A stretch of DNA of 64,000 nucleotides from Tritrichomonas foetus (GCA_001839685.1 MLAK01000660.1:25305-89304), one strand, 5' to 3'; shown: positions 40,575-51,157, numbered from the stretch's first letter. Notes: generated by a model not told the origin, from the sequence alone. A program made the numbers and translations.

Positions 40575-41285
40575 ATGTGTTTTTTATTACTTTTGGCGAA
40601 CTATTTTACCTTATGTTCATCATGGGGTCCTATATTTCACCAAGTATTAGGTCAAGAGTTTGCTGAAGAATATTTATCTCATCTTACACCTGAGCAAACA
40701 TCATCATTCATTAAAGGATCAGTTTATGTTGATGGACTCTCTCGACGATTATATCATGATCTGTCTAATCTGGTATCTTTATTGAATGAGTATTCTAATT
40801 CTTCATTAGAGTATTATTTTGTTTTAGGTTTTATTCTTCACATGGCTGTTGATTCTTCAGGTCACATTGGATTTCCACTCTCTTACCTGCCTTTGAAACG
40901 GCCTGTCCACTATCTTGCAGAATTAACATGCTGCTCTGCTTTGATGCATGATAGGAAACCGCCATCGATTGATTATGATGATGTTTGTCAAAAAGTTTAT
41001 ATGAGGACCAGAAATGGCACATCTTTTTATTTTCACATGTTTTATAAAGTTTGGAGAATAATAGCAAAATTCCCTGTATATAAACTACTAAGTTATATAG
41101 AAAACGATTCATGTAAAGAAAAATGTGGTGGAAAATATGCAATGTGCAATTTAGAGCTTCATATTTTAACAATCAAAAGATTGATGTTCGACTGCTTGTT
41201 GTTGCTCAATGAAGGGAAGTTGACAAACGAAAAATTAGGAGAAATCTCACGAAAAGAACTAGAAAGTTTCCAATGTTGTTTATAG
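40575..41285 (+). CDS. Secreted zinc-dependent phospholipase C-like protein
   Basis: Encodes 236 residues. Residues 1-16 are a signal peptide. The predicted mature chain starts WGPIFH (W17, H22). In the zinc-dependent phospholipase C / GPI-PLD N-terminal family (PF00882), a mature N-terminal Trp and later His/Asp residues bind zinc. Here the candidates are W17, H22, D53, H61, and the block LHMAVDSSGH with H89, D93 and H97; the HxxxDxxxH spacing fits the eukaryotic GPI-PLD type. The size matches single-domain enzymes. Four cysteines lie in the C-terminal third. The substrate would be a phospholipid, but it is not shown. It is divergent from the pseudokinase gene. The last 20 coding bases are repeated 55 bases downstream. 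Confidence 0.82.
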   Translation: MCFLLLLANYFTLCSSWGPIFHQVLGQEFAEEYLSHLTPEQTSSFIKGSVYVDGLSRRLYHDLSNLVSLLNEYSNSSLEYYFVLGFILHMAVDSSGHIGFPLSYLPLKRPVHYLAELTCCSALMHDRKPPSIDYDDVCQKVYMRTRNGTSFYFHMFYKVWRIIAKFPVYKLLSYIENDSCKEKCGGKYAMCNLELHILTIKRLMFDCLLLLNEGKLTNEKLGEISRKELESFQCCL

Positions 41286-41336
41286 CTGAAAGGGAAAGAA
41301 AAAAGTTCTCAATATTGAAAGTTTCCAATGTTGTTT
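41262..41336. repeat. 20-bp direct repeat at the end of the PLC-like gene
   Basis: The string gaaagtttccaatgttgttt occurs at 41262-41281 (last codons and stop) and again at 41317-41336, 55 bases apart. Confidence 0.8.
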
Positions 41337-41692
41337 TTCAAACATGGAAAACACATTAATTGATTTAATTGTTAGTAAAAGTTAATAGAATTTACGATAA
41401 ATAAGATCAAAGTTGTTTTTTTCGAGTAGCGATTTTTTATTCATTTAATAAATGCATAATTGTCTTGCTTTTGTGGTTCATTGAGTGCATTGGTATTTGA
41501 CTTTTCGATTCACTGTCAGAATTATTTTCGTTGGTTCATATTATCGAAAATATATGAAATAGAATAGAATTAAGATAGTATATTTAATTAGACATTTTCG
41601 TATTTTAAGGTTTTCATGTAAAAGAAAGTATTTGATCGCAGTCATTTGTTAAGAGAAAAATAAAAATAACAATGATTCAATAAATTATGTTT
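41286..41692. other. Intergenic, no gene seen
   Basis: About 400 AT-rich bases lying between two convergent genes (PLC-like and glycogen phosphorylase). Apart from the direct repeat near its left end, nothing is seen. Confidence 0.5.
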
Positions 41693-44496
41693 TTAGAGTT
41701 CAATTGGGATCCCACCATCTTCATTATTGTCTTCATTAATGGCACTTCCGGAATCTGGTTGTATGAATGTATTATTAGCATCATTGTTTTTCACAAGTGA
41801 ACCTTGATGGTGTCTCCTTAAAGATCCAACAGTTTGTGAACCAGATTTTATCGATGATGTTTTTGAAACAACAGCAATGTTATCATTACCTTCAATGACA
41901 GGTGGAAGGGGGCAAGGATGAACATCCCAAATTTGCTCAGCATATTCACTGATTGTTCTATCAGAGTTAAAATATCCCATATTTGCTGATGATGTAATAC
42001 ACATCTTTATCCATTTATCTTTATCTTGATATGCAATATCGACTCTTTTTTGAGCATCAATATAATCATCAAAATCATATCCACATAAATAATGGTCTTT
42101 TGTCATAATAGAATCAATTATGCAGTCATATTCATTAGGACCAAAGAATCCATCTCTGATTGCCTTAAAAATTCGATGAAGTCTTGTCGATATGCTATGA
42201 ATATTATTACCTTTATTTGCTTTATTCAAACGAATATTTTCAACTTCATCGACTTTAGCACCAAAGAAGAAAACATTTTCTCTTCCTATTGCATCACCAA
42301 TTTCTATATTGGCACCGTCAAGTGTACCAATAATTAGCGAAGAATTCATTGCAAATTTCATGTTTGAGGTTCCCGAAGCTTCAGTTCCAGCAGTTGATAT
42401 TTGTTCATTAATATCAGCGGCAGGGATAATTAACTCAGCAAGAGAAACATTGTAATTTGGTAAATATAATAATTTTAATAGGTCTCCAACACATTGTCGT
42501 TATTTATCACACGTGCCACATTGTTAATCAATTTAATTAGTTTCTTTGCAAAATAATATCCAGGCGCTGCTTTTCCACCAATTAAAATCGCTCGAGGTTG
42601 CATTCCTTCAATGTCACCATCAAGAATTGCAAGATATCTATCAATAACACCTAGTATATTCAAAGTTTGGCGTTTGTATTCATGAATTCTTTTCACTTGT
42701 ACATCAAATAATTGTACTGATGGATTTAACGTAATACCTAAAGTGTTCTTAATATAATTTGCAAGTCTTTGCTTATTTGCATATTTAACGGCAGCCCATT
42801 CACCACAATAGTTAGAGTCATTAAGTTTAGTCATGAGCTTTGTAAGGCCAGTGGTATTTAACGCCCAATTTTCATTTCCAACAACCTGGGTTATGAGATT
42901 TGACAATTCTGGATTACAATGATGAAGCCATCTACGAATTGTAACACCATTGGTTTTATTCTGGAATTTATTAGGCCAAAGTTCAGCAAAATCACTAAAT
43001 ACATCTTTTTTCATTAGCTCTGAGTGAATTGCAGCCACTCCATTAACTGTGTGTGATCCAATTACAGCAAGATTAGCCATTCTTACCTGTTTACCATATC
43101 CTTCTTCAATTATTGATAATTTCGTAACAGTAGAATCATTAACTTTGTACTTATATCTAAGTTCTTCAATAAAGAATTGGTTAAGCTGATAAATTACCTG
43201 TAGATGGCGCGGAAGTACTTTTTCAAAGAGATGAACACTCCATTTTTCCAATGCTTCTGGCATAAGTGTATGGCATGTATAACTAAATACTTTGGTGCAT
43301 ATGTTATATGAATTGGTAAATGTAAGATTGTAATCATCTGTTAATATTCTCAATAATTCGGCAACCACGATTGCTGGATGGGTATCATTTAATTGAATTG
43401 CTGCATAGTTCGGTAGTTCTTGGATCCCAGCTTTGTGAATATGCTTAAGTTTAAATAATATGTCTTGTAAAGTAGCAGATGACATAAAGTATTCTTGCAT
43501 TAATCTCATTTCTTTTCCTTCATCTGTATTATCATTTGGATAGAGAACAGAAGTGAGATTTTCTGCACGTTGCTTTTGAGATATCGCTTCATAATAATCA
43601 CCATATCGGAATTTCTCTGCATCGAGTTCTTCAGCTGGACTTGATGACCATAATCTTAAAGCTAATGTATTATCTGTAGCAAAACCTGGGATTAGAAAAT
43701 CATTAGCAACAGCATTAATAGTCAAAGATGGATGCCAATATGAGCCTTCACAAGTTCCATAAAAGTTTACAGGATATTGTACATAAGGTTTGTTAACTCT
43801 CCATGGATCACCATTATTCAGCCAATAATCTGGAACTTCTAATTGACTACCATCTGGAGCAATAGTTTGCTTGAACATGCCGAAAGAATACATTAATCCA
43901 TATCCCCAGGCTGGAAGATTTAAAGTGGCAAGAGAATCCATAAAACATGCTGCAAGACGACCTAAACCACCATTTCCTAATCCAGGATCGTATTCTTCAT
44001 TATAAATTTCATCGAGTGACACATCCAATTCAGAAAGTGCTTCGCGATATGTATCTTCAAGCTCAAGATTTAAAAGTGCATTTCGAAGGAATCTTCCAAC
44101 TAAAAACTCTATTGAAACATAATAAACATGTTTAGCTTTTTGGGAAACAAAATATTCTTGTGTATCATTAAAGAGTTCAATTAAACGATCTCTAATTGAA
44201 TATGATGTAGCTAAATAAGCAGAAAATTTATCAAAACTAAATCGTGATCGAGCGCAAGTATATTCAATATGGGTTACAAATGATGCTTCAACTGATGATT
44301 TATCGCCAGGGATATAATTGTGCATTAATTTCCAAAGATATGCATGGCGTGTATCATCTCTTTCAATTGGATCTGTTGCATTTTCCAATGTTGATCGCAT
44401 ATCATCAATTCCTGCGTTTATGATAGCCTTAGGTGGAGGAGCTGCAGTTGGCCAAAAAGGGCGGAAACCTTCACGACACGATCTGTGGTGTTGCAT
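41693..44496 (-). CDS. Glycogen phosphorylase, frame broken once
   Basis: Releases glucose 1-phosphate from glycogen, the main carbohydrate store of trichomonads, using pyridoxal phosphate (PLP). The first frame covers most of the enzyme: KHVYYVSIEFLVGRFLRNAL, EEYDPGLGNGGLGRLAACF, QLNDTHPAIVVAELLRIL, NKTNGVTIRRWL, KRIHEYKRQTLNILG, GGKAAPGYYFAKKLI. It ends at 42475 soon after NDNVLE. The expected continuation (GDLLKLLYLPNYNVSLAEL, then EASGTSNMKF with the PLP lysine, SSLIIGTLDGANIEI) is intact in another frame. The break lies near 42486-42494 and behaves like one missing base. Total length would be about 934 residues, normal for the family. Sequencing or assembly error is most likely; a -1 shift or a pseudogene is possible. 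An initiator-like TCATT precedes the ATG. Confidence 0.92.
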
Positions 44497-44501
44497 AAAA
44501 A

Positions 44502-44506
44502 AATGA
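44502..44506 (-). promoter_or_regulatory. Initiator-like TCATT of glycogen phosphorylase
   Basis: On the minus strand TCATT lies 5 bases before the ATG at 44496. Confidence 0.5.
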
Positions 44507-44718
44507 AATTAGAATATAAGGAAACATCATTGGTCAGTAATTCACAATATTTCTATCGGGATATCAAATTTGATATCTATTTTGAATTCAACATTTCACT
44601 TTCTTGAGTATCTTTGAATTATTCTGAAACTGTTTTCAGATCGGATACGAAATCAAGAAATAACTTTCAAAAGCCTTGTTTAGTTTTAGAGTGATGAATA
44701 TCTTTCATGCAAATGATG

Positions 44719-44840
44719 TATAGGGTGTCTAGTTCTATTTCATCTTTTATACCTTGTAAATTAGAATTTCATCTCAAAGGAACTCCAGGTTTATTTCCAC
44801 TTTGTAATTTCAAAGATGAAAATGAATTGGACACCCTATA
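44719..44840. mobile_element. Mariner-like MITE, 122 bp
   Basis: The left end reads tatagggtgtctagttct, and the right end, reverse-complemented, reads tatagggtgtccaattca. The first 11 bases are identical, and tttcatcttt also matches at about position 19-28 of both. TA dinucleotides at both edges suit a TA target duplication. The terminal pattern agggtgtcca is typical of Tc1/mariner/IS630-type inverted repeats. The element is non-coding, so it would need a transposase from elsewhere. It lies about 220 bases upstream of the glycogen phosphorylase start. Confidence 0.72.
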
Positions 44841-45142
44841 ACTCTATATTGGTTTTTTTATCAAGTCACTACATAACTTTTTTGATAAGTACTTTTTGAA
44901 TTCATGATAGCTCAATGAAAGTTCCAATTTTACATTTGGCACATGATATTTTCATTGTTCTTGCATGTGAACTTTTATACCAAACATATAACGTAAAACG
45001 AATAATGTGAATACACTGTATATATTACTATTTTGACAGTGCTATCATTTTAACATAAAAAAATTACGAATAAATAAATGATAAAGTTCTTTATAAATTC
45101 GAAAAACAACAAATATATTCGATCGTCAAATAGATTTAATAT

Positions 45143-48100
45143 TCAAAAATTAATATATTGCAGTATACATGATAAAGTTGAACTGTTGTAAAACTGCAAA
45201 AAGTCTGTATTTTTTTCATTTTGTAAGAATGATTCAATGAAACCATAATCAATGATTCCATTCGTTCCGCAAAGTGAATCTCTTTTCATAACGCAAAACC
45301 CAACATTTTCTAAATGTGATTTTCTCATTTTATTTTGCATTTCTGAGAGATCATTAAAAACATTGTGTGAAGAAATTGGCATGAATGCACCAATACTTCC
45401 ACTTTTTGTCGAATAAATTAACAATTTATTACATGGTAAAAGATAAGAAACCTGATCATACAAATTAATTTTGACCAGGAGATTTAATTTTGGTGTTCTG
45501 TAAATAGGTCCAACATGATATTGTTGTAAGAAACCGTGCGCAGCATTATTTGGAATTTCTTTAATATATATAATTCCATTTTCATAACATATCACAACTG
45601 TTATTTCATCTATTGGATGAATTATAGATATTTTGCTTTCACAAAAGCCCATATCTTCTGCAATGAGTTCAAATCTTTCACATTCAAGGTTTAATTTATA
45701 AACAGAAATTGTGTTATCATTTAATGCAATCCATATAGAATCTTTAATGACTTGCAAATGTGTAATTTTTTGTTTTCGTTCAATATAAGCATGCGTGAAA
45801 ACAAGAATATTTTTTATGAATTTAGCAACAATTAAATTTCCTTTCATTGAAATCAAAAGATAATCATTCCAATTTGATAAAAGATCAACTTGAGAATGAA
45901 GAAAATGTTCACATTTCTGAGTTAAAATTCGAGCCAATGGTTTAAATTTTATATATAGTAAGCTGTTTTTCGTTGTTAGAATAATTATTCGAATGGAAAA
46001 CTGTGATTTTTTAAAAACAATGAATAATTTTGGATCCTGAATGTCAATGGCCAATAAAAAATTTTCTATAGAATGTTTTACATAAAATTTGTCTTTGCTA
46101 AGTTGAAAAACAAAATCAAAAAAGCATTCAATTTGGATAATATTTTGGTTCTTCATAGTGATAACATTTTTACTTCGTTTCTTTTCTTCTTCTTCCTCTT
46201 CTTCGTCTTTTTCTTCATTTTCACTTTTGTTCTCTTTGTTCATTTTAATGTTTTGATTGTTGTCATTTGAATTTTTATCATCGTATGCGGAGTTATTTAC
46301 TTCGGATTTATCATTTGAATCAATTTTTTCGTTTTTTCCATTGACTTTTTTCTTTTTCCTCATATTTTTATCATTTTCTGAGTAATTATTCCCTTTATCA
46401 TTTTCTTTTCCTGTATCATTGTCTTGGTGGCTGATATCATATTGAGAATTTTCTTCAGTATTTATTAATTTTGGATAGTAAGCTTCTTCTATTTCTTTCA
46501 ATGGAACGGCATAAAGTCTCCGATTTTTGTCAACAATTAATAGCGAATCACCATCGTAAGCCACACTTTTAATTCTGGCGCGGGATGCTCGAAAAACTCG
46601 ATTTGAATAATACAAAAATAATTTTTCATTTGATAAAATCGTAAATGAATCATCATCTACCATTGTTGAATAAATTGGTGACTGTCCATGAAAAATGTAA
46701 GAAACATTTGAAGTTAAACCTTGCTCCTTTGTAATAAGACACTTCATAATAGATCCATTTTCATAAACGGCGAAGATTTCTGTAGAATTATTTCTAAAAA
46801 ATAATTTTGTTACTTTTGAAGGAATTGAAAATTCTTGTCCATAGCCATTAAAATCAAAATCCAATAAGAAAATTTGACCACTACGAATTTCTTCATTAAA
46901 GCATGCAATTGCAATAAAATTTTGGGAAATATCAACTGACGAAATAGTTGCACCTTCTAAATCAATTTCAAAAGATGATTCTTTTTTAAATGTTTTTTCA
47001 TATAATATTATTTCATTTGTCGTTAAAACAACAACTAAAAGATCACCTTTTGATGCTGCCAGCATTATTTTATGTTTAAAATTAACCTCTAACTTTCCAT
47101 CGCAGTAAAGTCCATCAGATGTGACTTGAATGGGTCTTCTTCGAAAATGAATTAATCCCAAAGTTCGTTTTTCAGTCATAAAAGTTTGATAAGAAGAATT
47201 TGAACCATATTCTTTAATCATCAATGTTTTATTATTGAAAGAAAATAAAGGAAATTCTTCTTGAAGCGCAAAAATATTTCCATCATCTTCAAATCTATTT
47301 AATATTCTTCTTTTATCTTGATTAATTTTTTGATTAATTTTATAAATTCCATTATTTTTATCAAAAAAGAATAATTTCGAGTTAAATTGAAAAAGTTGAT
47401 CAACATTATTGTTTTGCACGATATCAAGACCTTCTAAATCACCAAAATTCATTTTCATTTTGCCTTTTTTGTTTTCGGCAGTTTTAGTCAAAAAAACGTT
47501 CGTTTCTTTTGTTTTGTAAATCATCAAATAATTTGATAAAGCAAATATATAATCTATTGTTGGTGAATTTGAATACATAGTTACAGAATCAAATTTTACA
47601 TTATAAGTAAGAAATGAATCATCCTGGAAAATCATATGAATTGTTTCATTTACTTTTGCAGATACTTTTTTGACTTCTGTTGTAAATTCAAAAATTTTTT
47701 TATCGCGATTAGAAATATAATACGGGTGAAGTGTTAAAAATTGTCGAGATTTTTGGTCACATGATTTAATATATGAAATAGAATCACTTTCTTCCGGGTA
47801 AGTTTCTATGATATTTTGATTATTTGCATCAAATAAAACTGTTTCTTTATTTCCTTCAGAATTTTCAACAAGAAAAGCAAAAACATTATCAGACTTATCA
47901 GCAGTGACATCCAATATTTTTTTATCGTCAAAAATAATAAGGTCAATTAAAGGTTCTTCAAATGATTGAATATCAAAAATCAAAAAATTATTTTGATTAG
48001 TTGCTGCACAAATGAAACGATGATTCCAACTCAAAGAAAAAAACTTGAAATCATGTTGTTCAAGTTGTTCTTTGTAAATCAGATTGAATGAAGGATATCC

Positions 48101-48361
48101 AGATGTGATTATAAAAGTATTGTTTTCTGTAAATGAAATTAAATGATCATCACAAGAAATTGCTGAAATGAGAGGAGTTTCTATGTAAAACTCGTCATGC
48201 ATATCTAGGGAAATAGAATCTTTTGTTGACAATATTGTGCCAATTTCGATTCGATTTTTATATGCAAAAAGAACTTCAAATCTTGAGTTTGTTGTAGATT
48301 TTAAAATCGTACTGAATAGAAATGAACTTTGTGGAATGATTGGATAATGGAGAAAATTCAT
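45143..48361 (-). CDS. CPSF_A / DDB1 / SF3B3-family beta-propeller protein
   Basis: Encodes 1072 residues made mostly of beta-propeller-like strands. The C-terminal part matches the CPSF_A domain: LLIYSTKSGSIGAFMPIS, then MRKSHLENVGFC, then GIIDYGFIESFLQ, comparable with the conserved end of DDB1, CPSF160 and SF3B3 (glycine-rich strand, LRK-like helix, VIDGDLIESFL-like motif). These relatives are scaffolds of a ubiquitin ligase, of the polyadenylation complex, and of the splicing factor SF3b. I cannot say which this is. Residues about 630-740 hold a lysine/aspartate/glutamate-rich insert not needed by the fold. Its length is shorter than typical CPSF160. No initiator is obvious at the start; a gaactttttgaataaa motif lies about 65 bases upstream. 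Confidence 0.75.
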   Translation of the reverse strand: MNFLHYPIIPQSSFLFSTILKSTTNSRFEVLFAYKNRIEIGTILSTKDSISLDMHDEFYIETPLISAISCDDHLISFTENNTFIITSGYPSFNLIYKEQLEQHDFKFFSLSWNHRFICAATNQNNFLIFDIQSFEEPLIDLIIFDDKKILDVTADKSDNVFAFLVENSEGNKETVLFDANNQNIIETYPEESDSISYIKSCDQKSRQFLTLHPYYISNRDKKIFEFTTEVKKVSAKVNETIHMIFQDDSFLTYNVKFDSVTMYSNSPTIDYIFALSNYLMIYKTKETNVFLTKTAENKKGKMKMNFGDLEGLDIVQNNNVDQLFQFNSKLFFFDKNNGIYKINQKINQDKRRILNRFEDDGNIFALQEEFPLFSFNNKTLMIKEYGSNSSYQTFMTEKRTLGLIHFRRRPIQVTSDGLYCDGKLEVNFKHKIMLAASKGDLLVVVLTTNEIILYEKTFKKESSFEIDLEGATISSVDISQNFIAIACFNEEIRSGQIFLLDFDFNGYGQEFSIPSKVTKLFFRNNSTEIFAVYENGSIMKCLITKEQGLTSNVSYIFHGQSPIYSTMVDDDSFTILSNEKLFLYYSNRVFRASRARIKSVAYDGDSLLIVDKNRRLYAVPLKEIEEAYYPKLINTEENSQYDISHQDNDTGKENDKGNNYSENDKNMRKKKKVNGKNEKIDSNDKSEVNNSAYDDKNSNDNNQNIKMNKENKSENEEKDEEEEEEEKKRSKNVITMKNQNIIQIECFFDFVFQLSKDKFYVKHSIENFLLAIDIQDPKLFIVFKKSQFSIRIIILTTKNSLLYIKFKPLARILTQKCEHFLHSQVDLLSNWNDYLLISMKGNLIVAKFIKNILVFTHAYIERKQKITHLQVIKDSIWIALNDNTISVYKLNLECERFELIAEDMGFCESKISIIHPIDEITVVICYENGIIYIKEIPNNAAHGFLQQYHVGPIYRTPKLNLLVKINLYDQVSYLLPCNKLLIYSTKSGSIGAFMPISSHNVFNDLSEMQNKMRKSHLENVGFCVMKRDSLCGTNGIIDYGFIESFLQNEKNTDFLQFYNSSTLSCILQYINF

Positions 48362-49783
48362 TTCTAATCACAACTCAAATGGCCTTAAAAGAAAAAAAGG
48401 TCAAATTGTGATGTTTAGATTTATTCAAAAAGTTCAAATGACTTATCACAATTTTTTTCGCATTCTTTGATTTTGTAATAAAGAAGGTTGAGAAATCGAC
48501 TTTTCGAAAGGGTATATTCCACTCTCAAATTTCTCAACTTTTTCTGAATTTTCATTATTTAACGTACAGATTCATTCATTTAATATCATTGTACTTCAAT
48601 CAAAAGGAACGAAAAAACTTTGAAGAATGACGGTTGAAAGAAAAGACCATCAATAAGTTAGTCAATAATGCCAGTTTATTCAATAAAGAGCGAACAGAAT
48701 GAAATCCATCAATATTGCTCATTTAGCTGAAATTCGAGAATGTTACATCATCACCAACATCATACAAATCTCGCATGCATTGTATTGTCTTGCCGAAGAA
48801 TTATCCAATACAGTGGATAATTGATGCTGCATCTCGCTCCAGATTCCACCAATAGCTGAGCCACGATGAAAACGACTACAAGACATGTTAGGTGAAGGTA
48901 AGAAAGTTAATATTGATGTCCAAAAATCTTCATCCGTGGTTTTCACCTCAAAATCTCGAATTTGTCCAAACAAGCTGCGATTGAATGAAAACCGCTGAGA
49001 CCATTACAATATTCTCGTGCCTTAAGTCATTTGTTGCCACTAAAACGAAATTCCAAAGCAAAAGCCAGATTTTCACATGTTGATGTTACAAATGATTCAT
49101 CCATCTACATTTAAATTCATTAAATTGCTTTTTATATAGATACTCTGAAAGGTTTATTTCAATACTTATTCACAGAATTATAAATTTCGAATCATTAAAA
49201 AAAAATCTCCTTTTATCCTTTTTTTTATCTTTGTCTAATTGTTAACCACCTCTAAACTGGTTTATTATCAGTTTTTCATCCTTATTAGAAAATACTCATA
49301 TCCATCAATTTGATTTAGATTGAACAAAACTTCATACGAATGATATAGACGTATTATATGATAAATATACAATTGTAAAGAATTTTAAATTCGTTTAATG
49401 TTGATTCACAAAGATATTCCACAAATAATACTCTACAAATTCAATCAAATTCTATAAAAATTGAGAGCGGAATTTACAGTAACCATAATATTCGTTATTT
49501 TTAGCAAACTTTTTCAATACTAACAATGTCCAGAGGAAAAAACGATATAATATCGTTTATCTTTTATTCTTTCAATCATAACTTTTTCTATTCATTCTCT
49601 GTCTCAAAATCAAAGAAACACGTTATTCCCTCAATTTTCAGGAACTATTTAATTCCTAACAAATTTTTTATTTAAAGTCTCATTTTGAATAGTTTACAAC
49701 TAATTTTTCAAAGAAATATATTTATTCTCCAAGAAAAAAAAAAAACGTAATTTTATTCTCGATTACTTTTTTCTCCTCTTTCT
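48362..49783. other. Long intergenic region with palindromes
   Basis: About 1.4 kb between a minus-strand and a plus-strand gene. It holds inverted arms gttgagaaat (48487-48496) and atttctcaac (48529-48538), and a 19-bp palindrome at 49540-49558. A 76-codon minus-strand open frame (48743-48973) begins with TTG and has no recognised family; it has coding-like composition (LTFLPSPNMSCSRF), so it may be a remnant. No RNA gene is supported. Confidence 0.5.
49540..49558. promoter_or_regulatory. 19-bp palindrome of two ACGATA-type sites
   Basis: The sequence aaacgatataatatcgttt is a perfect palindrome around one central A. It contains two inverted ACGATA-like cores that resemble the Myb recognition element. 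It lies about 225 bases upstream of the MOK-like kinase. Two aactttttc motifs (near 49505 and 49576) lie on either side. Confidence 0.45.
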
Positions 49784-51157
49784 ATGGAACAAGCGATCTT
49801 CGGGCCCGATTTTACAGTACTGGGGAAGCTCGGTGAAGGATCGTTTGCCGAAGTTTTCAAAGTTAAATCGCGCCAAACGAACGAGATATTTGCGATTAAA
49901 AGACTCAAAAAACGATGCCGCTCGATTGAAGAAGCAAACAGACTCCCTGAAATTTCTGCTCTCAAGGCGCTTCAGGGGCATCCAAATATTGTGAAACTGC
50001 TTGATGTTCTTTATGACTCCTCCCACGGATATTTAGCGATCGTTTTCGAAATGCTCGATAAAAACCTCTACGAGCTTATTCGTGACCACAAGCACGCCTA
50101 CGATGAAAAAACGTGCCTCGTTTTAGCATATCAACTTTTAAAAGCCGTTGCAAATATGCATTCCAAAAATTTATTCCATCGCGACATAAAGCCAGAAAAT
50201 TGTATGGTTAATAAAAATACATTTGAATTGAAATTGGTCGATTTTGGTTCAACAAGATTGACCAATTCGCGGGGACCGTTTACTGAATATGTATCAACTC
50301 GTTGGTACAGGGCGCCGGAATGCATTTTGACAGCGGGGTCCTACGGCCCAGCGGTTGACATTTGGGCCGTTGGATGCGTGCTATTTGAAATAATAACAAC
50401 AAGGCCACTTTTTCCAGGAAAACACGAATTGGATCAAATTTGCCGCATCCACAACATTCTTGGGACGCCGGGAAGAGAAATTTTATCGAGATTTAATCAA
50501 AACCCGAATACTCAAATAAGCTTCTCATTTCCGCCGCGTTACGCACAGGATCTCCAATCGTTAATGCCATCAACTTCCCCAGTTGTTGTTGATTTAATTA
50601 AAGCACTTCTCACATATAATCCAGTTGATAGAATCACAGCTGAGGAAGCGTTGAATCATCCGGCTTTTGAACAGATCAGGCGAGAAGAGGATAGATGGAG
50701 AAGTTCAGGAATGAATGTCCCTTTACCTGTTTATATTTTGAAAACTCAACCAAACCCGATTTCAAGACCAACTCATGGTTATGGAAAAGTGCCCCAAATT
50801 TATCAGCCCATTCAGAATAACCCACAACAAGCACAAGTACAACAACTTCAACAGCAACAACATCAAATTCTGCAACAGGGCCAAATGCCAAATAAATCAC
50901 TCAACGCAAAAATTTTGGATTCAAGAAGAATCGCTGCAGAAAGAATTAAAGCGTATAATCAAAAGCATCTCGCTGAACAACAGCAACAGAAACAACTCCT
51001 TATGAAAAAGAGATACCCACCAGCCCTTCATCTTGGAATGGCAAAGGTTGTGAAACAAAAAGTGAATCCGAACTTAATCGTTCAGCCAACTTTTCAGAAA
51101 CCAAAACCGGAACTTATCCAGCCAAGATTACCTCCTCTTGGCCACCCAAGTATATAG
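49784..51157 (+). CDS. MOK/RCK-type CMGC protein kinase
   Basis: Encodes 457 residues. The kinase domain fills about 8-290: LGKLGEGSFAEVFKV, AIKRLKKR, HRDIKPEN (HRD 132-134), DFG 153-155, then TEYVSTRWYRAPE with TEY at 167-169. The motif FTEYVSTRWYRAPE and LFPGKHELDQICRIHNILGTP place it with the MAK/MOK/ICK (RCK) group of CMGC kinases, and TEY favours MOK. These kinases control cilium and flagellum length and transport in other organisms. All catalytic residues are present. The C-terminal tail is Q/N-rich (QVQQLQQQQHQILQQ). The gene is GC-richer and free of the usual AT bias at its 5' end. No initiator is obvious at the ATG. Confidence 0.93.
   Translation: MEQAIFGPDFTVLGKLGEGSFAEVFKVKSRQTNEIFAIKRLKKRCRSIEEANRLPEISALKALQGHPNIVKLLDVLYDSSHGYLAIVFEMLDKNLYELIRDHKHAYDEKTCLVLAYQLLKAVANMHSKNLFHRDIKPENCMVNKNTFELKLVDFGSTRLTNSRGPFTEYVSTRWYRAPECILTAGSYGPAVDIWAVGCVLFEIITTRPLFPGKHELDQICRIHNILGTPGREILSRFNQNPNTQISFSFPPRYAQDLQSLMPSTSPVVVDLIKALLTYNPVDRITAEEALNHPAFEQIRREEDRWRSSGMNVPLPVYILKTQPNPISRPTHGYGKVPQIYQPIQNNPQQAQVQQLQQQQHQILQQGQMPNKSLNAKILDSRRIAAERIKAYNQKHLAEQQQQKQLLMKKRYPPALHLGMAKVVKQKVNPNLIVQPTFQKPKPELIQPRLPPLGHPSI

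Larger units (their letters stand above)
44497..45142. other. Intergenic containing a MITE
   Basis: About 650 AT-rich bases between two minus-strand genes. Apart from the miniature element at 44719-44840, no coding or RNA feature is seen. Confidence 0.55.

Noticed and set aside
44719..44840. Hairpin as an RNA gene or attenuator
   Set aside because: The mariner-type termini and flanking TA explain it better as a MITE.
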